Source: Woeseiaceae bacterium
GTDB lineage: Bacteria; Pseudomonadota; Gammaproteobacteria; Steroidobacterales; Woeseiaceae
Assembly (NCBI GenBank): GCA_028280615.1
Contig: JANQLK010000015.1
Location: 35,431-99,430, forward strand
Direction: 5' to 3'
Length of the DNA stretch: 64,000 nucleotides
How positions within the stretch are numbered: the stretch's first letter is position 1; each line of letters starts with the position of its first letter. The position numbers were made by a program, and so were the translations under genes. Below the pieces are notes generated by a model. It was not told where the DNA came from. It saw only the letters and a list, made by a program, of their open reading frames with translations, and made no database searches. Shown piece by piece: positions 51,779 through 60,471 of the stretch.

Positions 51779-53989
51779 TTACGTTGCTGCGGACAGGGTA
51801 TCGAATCCAGCGGCACGAAGCGCTGTTTCCACTTCCTTGGTGCGTCCGGGCGCGAGCGCGACAATCGATCCGCCGCCGCCGCCGCCGGTCAGTTTCGCGC
51901 CCAGCGCGCCGGCCGAGCGCGCGATGCCGATCATGCGCTCGAGCTCTGGTGTCGAGACCTCGATCGCGTTCAGCAGGCCGTGACAAAGATTCATCAGGCG
52001 GCCCAGTGTTGCGTGGTCGCCGGCATCGATTGCGTCGACGGCGGCCAGCGTCAGCGCTTCGATCTGTTCGAAGACGGCGTCGTAGTGCAGCGGATTCTGT
52101 TCGCGGCGGCTTCGCACAGCCTCGACCTGCGCGAGCGTCAGGCCGCGCGTCTTGGAGCAGCCGATGACGATCGGTAGCGGTGCCGACAGCGGCAGCTCCC
52201 GGGTCTCGAGCCCATCGCCGCGCCGAAACAGCATCGGCCTGCCGAAGGTTGCGAGGGTGTTGTCGACGCCGGACGGCGTGCCGTGCGCAAGCTTCTCGCA
52301 TTCATAGGCGATGGCGTTGGTCCGCTCATCGTCCAGTTCGACGTCATAGGCTTCGGCCAAAGCGCGGGTGATCGCAACGGCGAGCGAGGCGGACGATCCG
52401 AGCCCCATTGCGCGCGGCACGCGGGCGCGTACCGCCAGTGCGAAACGTGCATGCTCCAGACCGAGCTCGCGCCGAATCAGCGCCACGGCCGCGTCCAGGC
52501 CGGCATCGGCGCCGGCCTCGAGATCTACGGCCTTGTGCACACCCCAATCCGGGATCGTGATCGAGGGCTCGGCGTTGCGTTCGACCCTGGCGTGCATGGC
52601 CTCATCGACGGGCACCGCGAGTGCGTGCTTGCCGTACACCGCCGCGTGCTCGCCGAACAGGATGACCTTGCCCGCGGCGGACATAGCCGGGGTGGCGGCC
52701 GCGTCCGCTTCCAGGACGTCCGCGAGAATCTCGCGAGCTTTCCATTCCTTGACTTCGCCGCTGTCGATCAGGGCGTCCACGACGGCACCGAAGTGGTTGT
52801 CCGGCGTGCCGACAGCGGCCGCGATGCTGCGCGCGTGCAGGCGCATGTGACCGGCCTGGATGCCCGTCGTGGCAAGCGCGCGCAACGCCGAAAAATTCTG
52901 CGCCAGTCCGACCGCGGCCATGAGTCTCGCAAGCTCCACGGCCGATTCGACGGCGGTGATGCGCAGGCCGATGGCCGCCGCATCGTTGAGCTCCAGCGTG
53001 CCGCCGACGGTACCCACCTTGAGCGGCAGGCAAATCTCGCCGACGAGATCGCCGTCGTCGCCGACCCGCCAGTCCGTCAGAGCCCGATAGCGGCCATCTC
53101 GAGCCGCGTAGGCGTGTGCGCCCGCCTCGATCGCACGCCAGTCGTTTCCGGTCGCAACCGCGACGGCGTCGATACCGTTCATGACGCCCTTGTTATGAGT
53201 TGCCGCCCGGTGCGGATCCGCGCGCGCGATGGCATTTGCAAGCACGATGCCGTCGCGTGCCTCGACCGCGCCATGCTTGCCGAGCGCGAGACCACGCAGC
53301 GGAAACCTGGCCGTCGCCGTCACCAGGGAGCGATCGACCAGGTTCGAAAGAATGCGCAGCGCGACGGCGCCGCCCGTAATCGCCTCGAGCGTCGGCGCGA
53401 GCGCCTCACAGAGCGTATTGACCAGGTTCGCACCCATGGCGTCGCATGTGTCGACCAGGACGTGCACGGCCAGCACGTCGCCGTGCGTCTCCGTCGCCAC
53501 GACATGGACCTCGATGTCGCGGGCGCCGCCGCCGCGATGCGTGAGCCGCGGGTGAACGGCATTGGCCTCGTCGAGCAAGGCGCTCCTGGCTTCGAGGACG
53601 GCACGGCTCGCCGCCTCGATGTCGTCGATTCCGGCCAGGTGCACCTGTCCCGCCAGCAGACTCTCCTCGCAGTGCGTCGAGAATCCGCCCGTCCGTCGCG
53701 CGAGCCGCGCCGCGGCGCTCAACGCGGCGACGATCGACGGCTCCTCGACGACGAGCGGAACGACATAGTCGCAGCCGTCGACGCGGAAGTTCGGCGCTAT
53801 ACCCAAGGGCATGCCGAATGTGCCGATGACGTTCTCGATCATTTTGTCCGCGGAGCGAATTGATACGACCTGGCGCCCGTCGCGCAGCGCGTCGGCATCG
53901 GCGGTAGACAGCCAGCCGCCCGCCTCGAGCGCGTCGATGCGCTCATTGACCGGAAGCTTGAAGAAGCCGGACAGACGAGACTCGGTCAT
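51779..53989 (-). CDS. mvaA-mvk: HMG-CoA reductase-mevalonate kinase fusion protein
   Basis: A single 736-residue ORF. Residues 1-430 are a class II HMG-CoA reductase: Glu83 (VVEEPSIVAAL), Lys267 (HNKGVMNGIDAV), Asp283 (ATGNDWRAIEAGAHAY) and His381 (QAGHMRLHAR) sit at the same positions as the catalytic residues of Pseudomonas mevalonii HMGR. ENVIG at 52 and DAMGANLVNT at 183 bind substrate and NAD(P)H. Residues 436-736 are a GHMP mevalonate kinase: GKVILFGEHAAVYGKHA, PRAMGLGSSASLAVAIT for ATP, HGTPSGVDNTLATFG, and GAKLTGGGGGGSIVAL. The junction AAATPAMSAAGK has almost no linker. It would take HMG-CoA to mevalonate 5-phosphate on one chain. Its ATG overlaps the phosphomevalonate kinase stop (ATGA). 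Confidence 0.95.
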   Translation of the reverse strand: MTESRLSGFFKLPVNERIDALEAGGWLSTADADALRDGRQVVSIRSADKMIENVIGTFGMPLGIAPNFRVDGCDYVVPLVVEEPSIVAALSAAARLARRTGGFSTHCEESLLAGQVHLAGIDDIEAASRAVLEARSALLDEANAVHPRLTHRGGGARDIEVHVVATETHGDVLAVHVLVDTCDAMGANLVNTLCEALAPTLEAITGGAVALRILSNLVDRSLVTATARFPLRGLALGKHGAVEARDGIVLANAIARADPHRAATHNKGVMNGIDAVAVATGNDWRAIEAGAHAYAARDGRYRALTDWRVGDDGDLVGEICLPLKVGTVGGTLELNDAAAIGLRITAVESAVELARLMAAVGLAQNFSALRALATTGIQAGHMRLHARSIAAAVGTPDNHFGAVVDALIDSGEVKEWKAREILADVLEADAAATPAMSAAGKVILFGEHAAVYGKHALAVPVDEAMHARVERNAEPSITIPDWGVHKAVDLEAGADAGLDAAVALIRRELGLEHARFALAVRARVPRAMGLGSSASLAVAITRALAEAYDVELDDERTNAIAYECEKLAHGTPSGVDNTLATFGRPMLFRRGDGLETRELPLSAPLPIVIGCSKTRGLTLAQVEAVRSRREQNPLHYDAVFEQIEALTLAAVDAIDAGDHATLGRLMNLCHGLLNAIEVSTPELERMIGIARSAGALGAKLTGGGGGGSIVALAPGRTKEVETALRAAGFDTLSAAT

Positions 53990-54918
53990 CTTCGCGTCCC
54001 GCTGACGGCGAGGCCGTTCGGGTCCATGCGCGCGTCGAGCCGGCTGAAGCCGAGTTCGACGGCCCGCGCGACGAATCGATCGACGTCGCCGCGATCGGCG
54101 CCAAGGACGACCCCGATATCGCCGCCGCCGGCACCGCAGGGTTTGTATGCGACGGTACGTGACAGGGACTCTTCGAGCAGCAGTTCGTGGCCGCCGCCCG
54201 TGATACCGAGCTCATGACCCTGGTCGAAATCGGCGAGCGCGCTCATGTAGTCTCCCGTTGCCGCGACGACGCCATGAGCGTCCGCCGAACGCCATGCGCG
54301 GGCGGCCTCCTCGGCGGCCGCCGCCAGGTGGCTTAAGTCGACGTTGTCCAGATGAAGCTTGCCGAGCATCGAGTCCGTGCTCGTGGACACGCCCGTCCAG
54401 ATCAGCGCGAAATGAAGACCCTCGGGCCAGGCGAGTCTACGAATTCTGCGCTCGGGGCGCCGGTATTCGACGAGACCGCCAGCCGTGCTCGTCGCGACGT
54501 CGACGCCGCTGCCCTTGCCGTTCTGAAACGCCGCGTGCGCCGTAAACGCGAGGTCGCTGTCATCCACACGCGGCTCGCCCGCGATAAACGCCGCCGCGCC
54601 GGCCAGTGCCACCGTCAACGCCGCGCTCGAACCGATGCCGAGCTTGTGGGTGCTGCCCGCCGCGAGGAAGTCCGAGGTATCCAGCCAGAATCCGGCCCCC
54701 GCCGCGATGGGCCGATCGACGTTCCCCATCACGCTGTCGAACAGCCGGGTATCGCCGTCGGTCACCGCACCCGTGCACGTCAAACGGCCGGCGCCCGGCT
54801 CTGCACGCACGCGCGCGCGCCGATTGACGGCCATCGCTATCGCCGGCGCGCGGTCCAGCACGGCATACTCGCCGGTCAACACGACTTTGCCCGGCGCGCT
54901 CGCGGCAATGACGTTCAT
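53986..54918 (-). CDS. mvaK2: Phosphomevalonate kinase (GHMP kinase)
   Basis: A 310-residue GHMP kinase. SAPGKVVLTGEYAVLDRAPAIAMAVNRRA at the N-terminus, the ATP loop STHKLGIGSSAALTVAL near 105, and GKGSGVDVATSTAGGLVEYRR near 155 are typical of bacterial phosphomevalonate kinase; a late CGAGGGDIGVVLGAD completes the fold. It makes mevalonate 5-diphosphate for MvaD. It overlaps both neighbours by 4 bases, upstream mvaD and downstream HMGR-mevalonate kinase. It differs from the kinase half of the fusion, so the two kinases are not redundant. Confidence 0.92.
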   Translation of the reverse strand: MNVIAASAPGKVVLTGEYAVLDRAPAIAMAVNRRARVRAEPGAGRLTCTGAVTDGDTRLFDSVMGNVDRPIAAGAGFWLDTSDFLAAGSTHKLGIGSSAALTVALAGAAAFIAGEPRVDDSDLAFTAHAAFQNGKGSGVDVATSTAGGLVEYRRPERRIRRLAWPEGLHFALIWTGVSTSTDSMLGKLHLDNVDLSHLAAAAEEAARAWRSADAHGVVAATGDYMSALADFDQGHELGITGGGHELLLEESLSRTVAYKPCGAGGGDIGVVLGADRGDVDRFVARAVELGFSRLDARMDPNGLAVSGTRR

Positions 54919-55874
54919 GTCTCGACGAGCCGCGCGCCAGCGCCCAGGCCGCTCACGCGGAGATCCGTGACTCCGGCCGTAGCGGCCAGCGCCTCGCGTA
55001 CGGCCGGCTCGTCGTCGGGCAGACACACGGCTTTGACCTGCGGGCCCGCGTCGATCGTGAAGAACACGGCGTGTCCCGACGCGCGCAGATCGCGCACGGT
55101 GTTCATGCAGGCCAGGGTCGCGGCGTTCCAGTACATCGCGGGCGGACGGGAGGCCCACATGACCGAGTGCATCTTGAGGCAGTTGTGCTCGGCGACTTCG
55201 GCCAGCGCCGCGAAGTCCCGACCCGCTATCGCCGACCGCGCAGCATTGAGGTCGGCGGCCTGGTCGTCTACCCAGCGTCCGTAGAACGGCGATGTCTCTC
55301 GGCTCTGCTCCATCGCCTGGCCCGAAGCGACCGGCTTCCTCGCGTCCGACGTGATCGCGACGACGACCTTGAGCGGCCAACCCTCCGCCTCGCAGATCGT
55401 GCCGACCTCGATGCCGTCGCCGGCGTTGGCCAACTCGACGATACCGCCGTACAGTGACCGCGCGGCCGAGCCAGACGCCCGGCCGGCGAGCGCGGCGAGT
55501 TCGTCGATGGATGCATGCCGCTCGAGCGCGGCATCGGCGGCAACGACGAGCGCGGCAAACCCGGACGCCGATGAGGCGAGGCCTGCGGCAATCGGGAAGT
55601 TCCCCACGCTCGTGACTCTGGCGCGCGCGCGATCATGACCGCCGACCGAATCCAGGCAGCGGCTGATGCGCGACAGGGACGGCTCATCGACAGCGCCGTT
55701 GATAGTCAGTTCGTCGGCCGATAGCGATCCGTCGAATTCGACGGTGGTCTCCGTATACAGCGAGTCGAGCGTTACCGAGATGGATCCCACGGCGGGCAGA
55801 TTGCGCGAGGTGTCGCGTTTTCCCCAGTATTTGATCAGGGCGATATTGGGCTGTGCCCTGGCTGTCGCCTGCAT
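54915..55874 (-). CDS. mvaD: Diphosphomevalonate decarboxylase
   Basis: A 319-residue GHMP-fold enzyme giving IPP by ATP-dependent decarboxylation. Signature pieces: PNIALIKYWGKRD, LPAVGSISVTLDSLYTETTVEF, the ATP loop FPIAAGLASSASGFAALV, the GSAARSLYGGIVEL Ser/Arg region and catalytic Asp in FTIDAGPQVKAV. ATG 55874 is chosen because it starts just before the conserved core and lies 30 bases after the predicted transcription start. It is the first gene of the minus-strand mevalonate operon, divergent from ispA. Confidence 0.93.
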   Translation of the reverse strand: MQATARAQPNIALIKYWGKRDTSRNLPAVGSISVTLDSLYTETTVEFDGSLSADELTINGAVDEPSLSRISRCLDSVGGHDRARARVTSVGNFPIAAGLASSASGFAALVVAADAALERHASIDELAALAGRASGSAARSLYGGIVELANAGDGIEVGTICEAEGWPLKVVVAITSDARKPVASGQAMEQSRETSPFYGRWVDDQAADLNAARSAIAGRDFAALAEVAEHNCLKMHSVMWASRPPAMYWNAATLACMNTVRDLRASGHAVFFTIDAGPQVKAVCLPDDEPAVREALAATAGVTDLRVSGLGAGARLVET

Positions 55875-55910
55875 GTGCGCATTCCGCAAAGCTTCCTTCA
55901 ACGGCCGCGG

Positions 55911-55916
55911 ATTATA
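55911..55916 (-). promoter_or_regulatory. -10 element of the mevalonate operon promoter
   Basis: A perfect TATAAT on the minus strand (55916-55911), 36 bases before the mvaD ATG. The -35 region at 17-18 bases (CCAGCT/ACCAGC) is poor, so an activator may be needed. The 101-base divergent spacer to ispA would let one regulator act on both. Confidence 0.55.
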
Positions 55917-55975
55917 GCCCAGAGCGTGACGATAGCTGGTGCACGAATCGTGTACGCTACCGATCCCGAGAGGCA

Positions 55976-56878
55976 ATGCATGCGAAATCGACCGTGAGTT
56001 TCGAACACCGCATCGAAGAATATACGGGCAGAATCCAGGCCCGGCTGAGCGAATGGCTGCCGGCTGCCGGCACGCCGCCCGGGAAACTGCATGAGGCGAT
56101 GCGCTACGCGGTGTTCAACGGCGGCAAGCGCATTCGCCCGCTGCTGGTATACGCGACGGGCGAATGCGTGGGCGCCGACGTCGACAGACTCGATGCCCCG
56201 GCCGCCGCAATCGAGTACATCCACGCGTTTTCCCTCGTCCACGACGATCTGCCGGCCATGGACGACGACGACCTGCGACGCGGCAAACCCACGGTGCACC
56301 GAAAGTTCGACGAAGCCACGGCGATCCTCGCGGCCGACGCTCTGCAGCCGCTCGCGTTCGCGGTGCTCGCGGATACGCCGAACACGGACGGCGCGACACG
56401 TGCCAGGCTTGTCCGCCTGCTCGCCGATGCCTGCGGATCGCTCGGCATGACGGGCGGTCAGTCGCTGGATCTCGATGCCGAGGGCAAGACCCAGACCGCC
56501 GCGGAAATCGAGCACATGTATGCACTCAAGACCGGCGCGCTGATCCGAGCGTCGGTACTATCGGCCTGCCTGCTCGCGCCCGGGCTCGACCGGGACGGCT
56601 ACGAGGCGCTGGACGCCTTCGCGACGGCTATCGGCGTCGCCTTCCAGATAAAGGACGATCTCCTCGAGATCGACGGCGACACCGAAGCGATCGGCAAGTC
56701 GACCGCGAGCGACGTCGAGCATGACAAGGCGACGTACGCCGCGCAGTGCGGCATCGAGGCCGCCCGGGCGCGCTGCGACGAACTTCTCAACGGCGGTCTC
56801 GAACGCCTCGAGGCGTTCGGCCGCCGGGCCGAGCCGCTGCGGTTTCTCGCACGTTTTATCGTCGAGCGCGGCAGTTGA
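55976..56878 (+). CDS. ispA: Farnesyl diphosphate synthase / short-chain polyprenyl synthase
   Basis: A 300-residue all-alpha prenyltransferase condensing DMAPP and IPP to GPP and FPP. The first Asp-rich motif is DDLPAMDDDDLRRG, the second DDLLEIDGDTEAIGKS; AMRYAVFNGGKRIRPLLVY binds IPP. The two residues between Asp repeats in the first motif (type II FPPS) fit FPP as the main product. ATG 55976 with AGAGG just upstream is chosen; a GTG at 55994 is an alternative. It is followed by dinB, 4 bases later, not by dxs, as seen in many MEP-pathway relatives. Confidence 0.93.
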   Translation: MHAKSTVSFEHRIEEYTGRIQARLSEWLPAAGTPPGKLHEAMRYAVFNGGKRIRPLLVYATGECVGADVDRLDAPAAAIEYIHAFSLVHDDLPAMDDDDLRRGKPTVHRKFDEATAILAADALQPLAFAVLADTPNTDGATRARLVRLLADACGSLGMTGGQSLDLDAEGKTQTAAEIEHMYALKTGALIRASVLSACLLAPGLDRDGYEALDAFATAIGVAFQIKDDLLEIDGDTEAIGKSTASDVEHDKATYAAQCGIEAARARCDELLNGGLERLEAFGRRAEPLRFLARFIVERGS

Positions 56879-56882
56879 GCGC

Positions 56883-58064
56883 ATGCAGGAACGGCTGATA
56901 CTCCACGTGGACATGGATGCGTTCTACGCATCGGTCGAACAGCGCGACAATCCCGAACTGCGCGGCAAACCGCTCGTCGTCGGAGGAGGCGGCAATCGCG
57001 GCGTCGTTGCGGCCGCGAGCTACGAATCCAGGCGCTACGGCATCCGCTCGGCGATGCCCATGGCCGAGGCGCGGCGGCGCTGCCCGGAGCTTCTGAGCGT
57101 CCGCCCGCGAATGCGTCACTACAAGGCCGTGTCGGACCGGATCTTCGCCGTGTTCCGGGAGTTCACGCCGATCGTCGAAGGTTTGTCGCTCGACGAGGCC
57201 TTTCTCGACATGACCGGCAGCGTCCGGCTGTTCGGCGACGGCGAATCCATTGCCCGGGCGATCAAGGCGCGGATTCGCGACGAGACCGGGCTCCTGGCAT
57301 CGATCGGCGTCGCGAGCAACAAGCTCGTCGCCAAGATCGCCTCCGATCTCGACAAGCCGGACGGCCTCGTCGTCGTTACGGCGGACAATCTGCGCGCGAC
57401 GCTCGATCCGCAGCCCGTTTCGGTGATTCCGGGCATCGGCCGCGAGACGATCCGCCGGCTCGACCGGATTCCGATCAGAACCGTTCGCGACCTGCGCACG
57501 GCCGAGCTCCGTGACCTCGAACCCGTTTTCGGTCGTTTTGCGGAACGCGCCCGGCGGCGCGCCGCCGGCATCGACGATCGCGGCGTCATCCCGGAGCGCG
57601 TCGAGAAGTCGATCAGCGCCGAGGAAACCTTCGACACGGACCTGAGCGACACCGCCGACATGGAACGCGAGCTCTTGAGACTCTCGGAACGTACCTCGCG
57701 CCGGCTGCGCAAGGCCGAACTCGCGGCGGGCACGGTGACGGTCAAGATTCGTCAGGCGGATTTCACGACCTGCACGCGTCAACAGGCCCTCAAGCCGCCC
57801 GCCAACGGCACCGACCAGATCTATGCTGTGGCCTGCGACCTCCTCAAGACCTGGCTGGCCGACAATGCCGGTGCACGTATTCGTCTGTTGGGCGTGGGCG
57901 GCAGCTGCCTGTCGCCAGCCCGCCAGCCCGATCTGTTCGACGAGCCGCGCGAGCGCGCCGGACCCGTCGATACGACGGTCGATGAAATCCGCAGACGCTT
58001 TGGTAACAATGCCCTGAGCCGCGCCCGTACGCTCGACCGCGAAGACCCGGAGCGGCTCGAATAG
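56883..58064 (+). CDS. dinB: DNA polymerase IV
   Basis: A 393-residue Y-family translesion polymerase. ILHVDMDAFYASVEQRDNPEL has the first catalytic Asp pair, and EGLSLDEAFLDMTGS the second (Asp-Glu). SIGVASNKLVAKIASDLDKPDGL and the thumb HhH (VSVIPGIGRETIRRLDRI) follow. A C-terminal QPDLFDEP is a beta-clamp-binding motif (QxDLF). It begins 4 bases after ispA and is presumably read with it. I saw no LexA box in front of it. Confidence 0.95.
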   Translation: MQERLILHVDMDAFYASVEQRDNPELRGKPLVVGGGGNRGVVAAASYESRRYGIRSAMPMAEARRRCPELLSVRPRMRHYKAVSDRIFAVFREFTPIVEGLSLDEAFLDMTGSVRLFGDGESIARAIKARIRDETGLLASIGVASNKLVAKIASDLDKPDGLVVVTADNLRATLDPQPVSVIPGIGRETIRRLDRIPIRTVRDLRTAELRDLEPVFGRFAERARRRAAGIDDRGVIPERVEKSISAEETFDTDLSDTADMERELLRLSERTSRRLRKAELAAGTVTVKIRQADFTTCTRQQALKPPANGTDQIYAVACDLLKTWLADNAGARIRLLGVGGSCLSPARQPDLFDEPRERAGPVDTTVDEIRRRFGNNALSRARTLDREDPERLE

Positions 58065-58132
58065 GTTAGAATCGGGAGCCGGGCAGAAGACCCGGCTGCT
58101 GTCCGGCGGCGAAAACAATCCGGCGAAAACCC

Positions 58133-59764
58133 ATGTATACGAGTTTTTTCGGCCTCAACGAACCTCCGTTTTCCATAACGCCCGATCCGCGCTATCTCTT
58201 CATGAGCGAACGGCACGGCGAGGCGCTCGCGCACCTGGTCTACGGCGTGACGGAATCGGGCGGCTTCATGCAGCTTACCGGCGAGGTCGGCACGGGCAAG
58301 ACGACCCTGGTCCGGACTTTGCTGCAGGACCGGCTGCCGGACAACACCGACGTCGCCGTCGTCCTGAACCCGCAGCTCTCGGCCATCGAGTTTCTTGCGA
58401 CGATCTGCGAGGAACTCGGCATCGGCGAGGACGTCGACAAGGCCAGCAGCAAGGCCCTGATCGACCGTTTGAATCAGCATCTGCTCGAGGCGCATTCGGA
58501 CGGCCGCCGCACGGTGCTGGTCGTCGACGAGGCGCAGAACCTGCAGCGCGACGTACTCGAACAGGTCCGCCTGCTGACCAATCTCGAGACCTCGAAACAG
58601 AAACTGTTGCAGATCATCCTGATCGGCCAGCCGGAACTAAGGGAACTGCTGGCGCGCAACGACCTTCGTCAGCTCGCCCAGCGAATCACGGGCCGCTATC
58701 ACCTTAAACCGCTGTCTCGCGACGAGACCGCGAAATACGTCGAACACCGGCTGCGCGTGGCCGGCGCGCTCGGCGAGGTATTCGACGGCGGCGCGAAGCG
58801 AGAGATCTTCAGACTCACGGAAGGCGTGCCGCGGCTGATCAACGTGATCGCCGACCGTGCACTCTTGGGCAGCTACAGCAAGGAATCGAGGCGCGTCACG
58901 CGGACGCTGGTACGCCGCGCTGCGGCCGAGGTTTCGGGGTCTGCTTACCAGCCGCCGCTGCTGCGCTATGCCACGCCGATCCTGCTCAGCGCGGGCGCGC
59001 TGCTAGTCGCCGTGGGGGCGTGGTCGATCGTTACGATGCAGCGCGGAAATCCGGAACCCGCCGTGCCGGTGCCGGCCGCGGAATCGAAGGTTGCCGTAAC
59101 GCCCGAGCTGGTCGCCGTCGACGAGCCGGTCGAGATCAGCCTGGACGAACAGCTCATCCTCGCAGGCGATCTGACCGGATTCGAGCCCGCGCTCGCGGAC
59201 CTGTTCACGCTCTGGGGCCTCGAGTACGGCGGCGGCGGCTGCAATGAGGCCGCCGGGCTGGGCTACGAATGCGTCTCGCAGCGCGGTTCGTGGACGAGCC
59301 TCAGGCAGCTCGACCGCCCGGCAATCCTGACGCTCGTCGACAGCCGCGGCGATCGGCACAGCGCCCTGTTGACGGCGATCAACGGCCAGCGCGCCGACCT
59401 GTCGATCGGCGGCGTGTCGGTATCGCATGGCATCGACCACATATCGTCGCTGTGGTTCGGCCAGTACCTGCTGATGTGGCGACCGGCCAGCGCCGACGCC
59501 ACGTCGCTGGGCCCGGGCGTGCGCGGCCCCGCCGTACTCTGGCTCCGGCAGAGCCTCGCGGCGATCGACGAGCGATACGCCGCCGCGCCAGCCGACTCGG
59601 ACGTCTACGACGAGGGCCTCGCGAGCCGCGTCCGCGACTTCCAGCGCGACCGACGGCTGACCGTCGACGGCTACGCGGGCCGCCAGACCCAGATCATCAT
59701 CAACACGCTGCTCGCGCCGGACTCAGTGCCAACCTTGACGACGCCGCGGCTGGCGAGCGACTGA
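58133..59764 (+). CDS. gspA: GspA/ExeA-like AAA+ ATPase with peptidoglycan-binding domain
   Basis: A 543-residue protein. The N-terminal AAA domain (about 1-270) starts MYTSFFGLNEPPFSITPDPRYLFMSERH, with Walker A GEVGTGKTTL and Walker B VLVVDEAQNL. One membrane helix (about 283-303) follows, then a periplasmic region ending in a peptidoglycan-binding_1 domain (about 460-530: LWLRQSLAAI...GLASRVRDFQRDRRLTVDGYAGRQT). This is the ExeA/GspA layout, which with GspB helps insert the type II secretin through the wall. GspB is the next gene. No core gsp gene is nearby. Confidence 0.9.
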   Translation: MYTSFFGLNEPPFSITPDPRYLFMSERHGEALAHLVYGVTESGGFMQLTGEVGTGKTTLVRTLLQDRLPDNTDVAVVLNPQLSAIEFLATICEELGIGEDVDKASSKALIDRLNQHLLEAHSDGRRTVLVVDEAQNLQRDVLEQVRLLTNLETSKQKLLQIILIGQPELRELLARNDLRQLAQRITGRYHLKPLSRDETAKYVEHRLRVAGALGEVFDGGAKREIFRLTEGVPRLINVIADRALLGSYSKESRRVTRTLVRRAAAEVSGSAYQPPLLRYATPILLSAGALLVAVGAWSIVTMQRGNPEPAVPVPAAESKVAVTPELVAVDEPVEISLDEQLILAGDLTGFEPALADLFTLWGLEYGGGGCNEAAGLGYECVSQRGSWTSLRQLDRPAILTLVDSRGDRHSALLTAINGQRADLSIGGVSVSHGIDHISSLWFGQYLLMWRPASADATSLGPGVRGPAVLWLRQSLAAIDERYAAAPADSDVYDEGLASRVRDFQRDRRLTVDGYAGRQTQIIINTLLAPDSVPTLTTPRLASD

Positions 59765-59805
59765 TGACCAGTCGACCTCACGCGCGCGGACAGGAGCGCT
59801 AAGCG

Positions 59806-60453
59806 ATGTCGTTCATCCTCGATGCGCTGAAGAAGTCCGAAAACGACCGTCAGGACTCGGCGCCGGCCGAGTTCACGACCGTATCGTCGGCCGGTGAGCC
59901 CGCCGCTCTGCCGCGCTGGCTGTGGGTTCTCGGCGGGCTGCTGCTCCTCAATACGATCGTGCTCGCCGTCGTCCTGCTAAAGCCCGATAGTCGGGCGCCC
60001 GTCGCCACGGCGCCCGCGGTCGTACCTGCACCCGAGCCCGCACAGCGCGTTCCCGCCGCGCCGGCGGCGGACGAATCGAGCTTCTCGGCGCGCGTTGCCG
60101 AGGCGCGCAGAGATCGGCCGCCGCCACGCCGGGCTGGGGAGCCCGCGGTCCGAACCGAGCCCGTCACCGTCGCGCCACCGACGCCCGCACCTCAGGCGCT
60201 CCCGGAACCGGTCGACCAGGTTTTCCTGCTTCCGACGCTCACTCAGCTCCGCGCGGACGGCGTCAACCTTCCCGAGATGCATCTCGACATCCACGTCTAC
60301 TCGGGCACGCCCGACGACCGTTTCGTGTTCATCAACATGAACAAATACCGCGAGCGCGACCGTACGAGCGAGGGCCCGGACGTCGCTGAGATTACGCCCG
60401 AAGGCGTCGTGCTCGACTACCAGGGTCGACGCTTCCTGCTGCCTCGTGAATAG
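59806..60453 (+). CDS. gspB: General secretion pathway protein B (GspB/ExeB-like)
   Basis: A 215-residue protein starting MSFILDALKKSENDRQ, a GspB hallmark, with one membrane helix (LPRWLWVLGGLLLLNTIVLAVVLL), a Pro/Ala-rich periplasmic linker and a C-terminal domain with LTQLRADGVNLPEMHLDIHVYSG and FVFINMNKYRERDRTSEGP. It partners GspA for secretin assembly. Spacing to gspA is 41 bases. The next gene starts 18 bases on. Confidence 0.92.
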   Translation: MSFILDALKKSENDRQDSAPAEFTTVSSAGEPAALPRWLWVLGGLLLLNTIVLAVVLLKPDSRAPVATAPAVVPAPEPAQRVPAAPAADESSFSARVAEARRDRPPPRRAGEPAVRTEPVTVAPPTPAPQALPEPVDQVFLLPTLTQLRADGVNLPEMHLDIHVYSGTPDDRFVFINMNKYRERDRTSEGPDVAEITPEGVVLDYQGRRFLLPRE

Positions 60454-60471
60454 CCCGCCCGGAACGGCATC

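Noticed and set aside
53986..55380. Longer minus-strand frame extending the phosphomevalonate kinase upstream
   Set aside because: The upstream part lies within mvaD in another frame and is Arg-rich; ATG 54918 with ATGA overlap is the true start.
55853..55975. N-terminal extension of ispA
   Set aside because: It overlaps the divergent mvaD start and carries the promoter TATAAT; not protein-like.
58064..58132. GCCGGG/CCCGGC hairpin after dinB as a terminator
   Set aside because: The 6-bp stem is not followed by T residues, so it is not convincing as a Rho-independent terminator.
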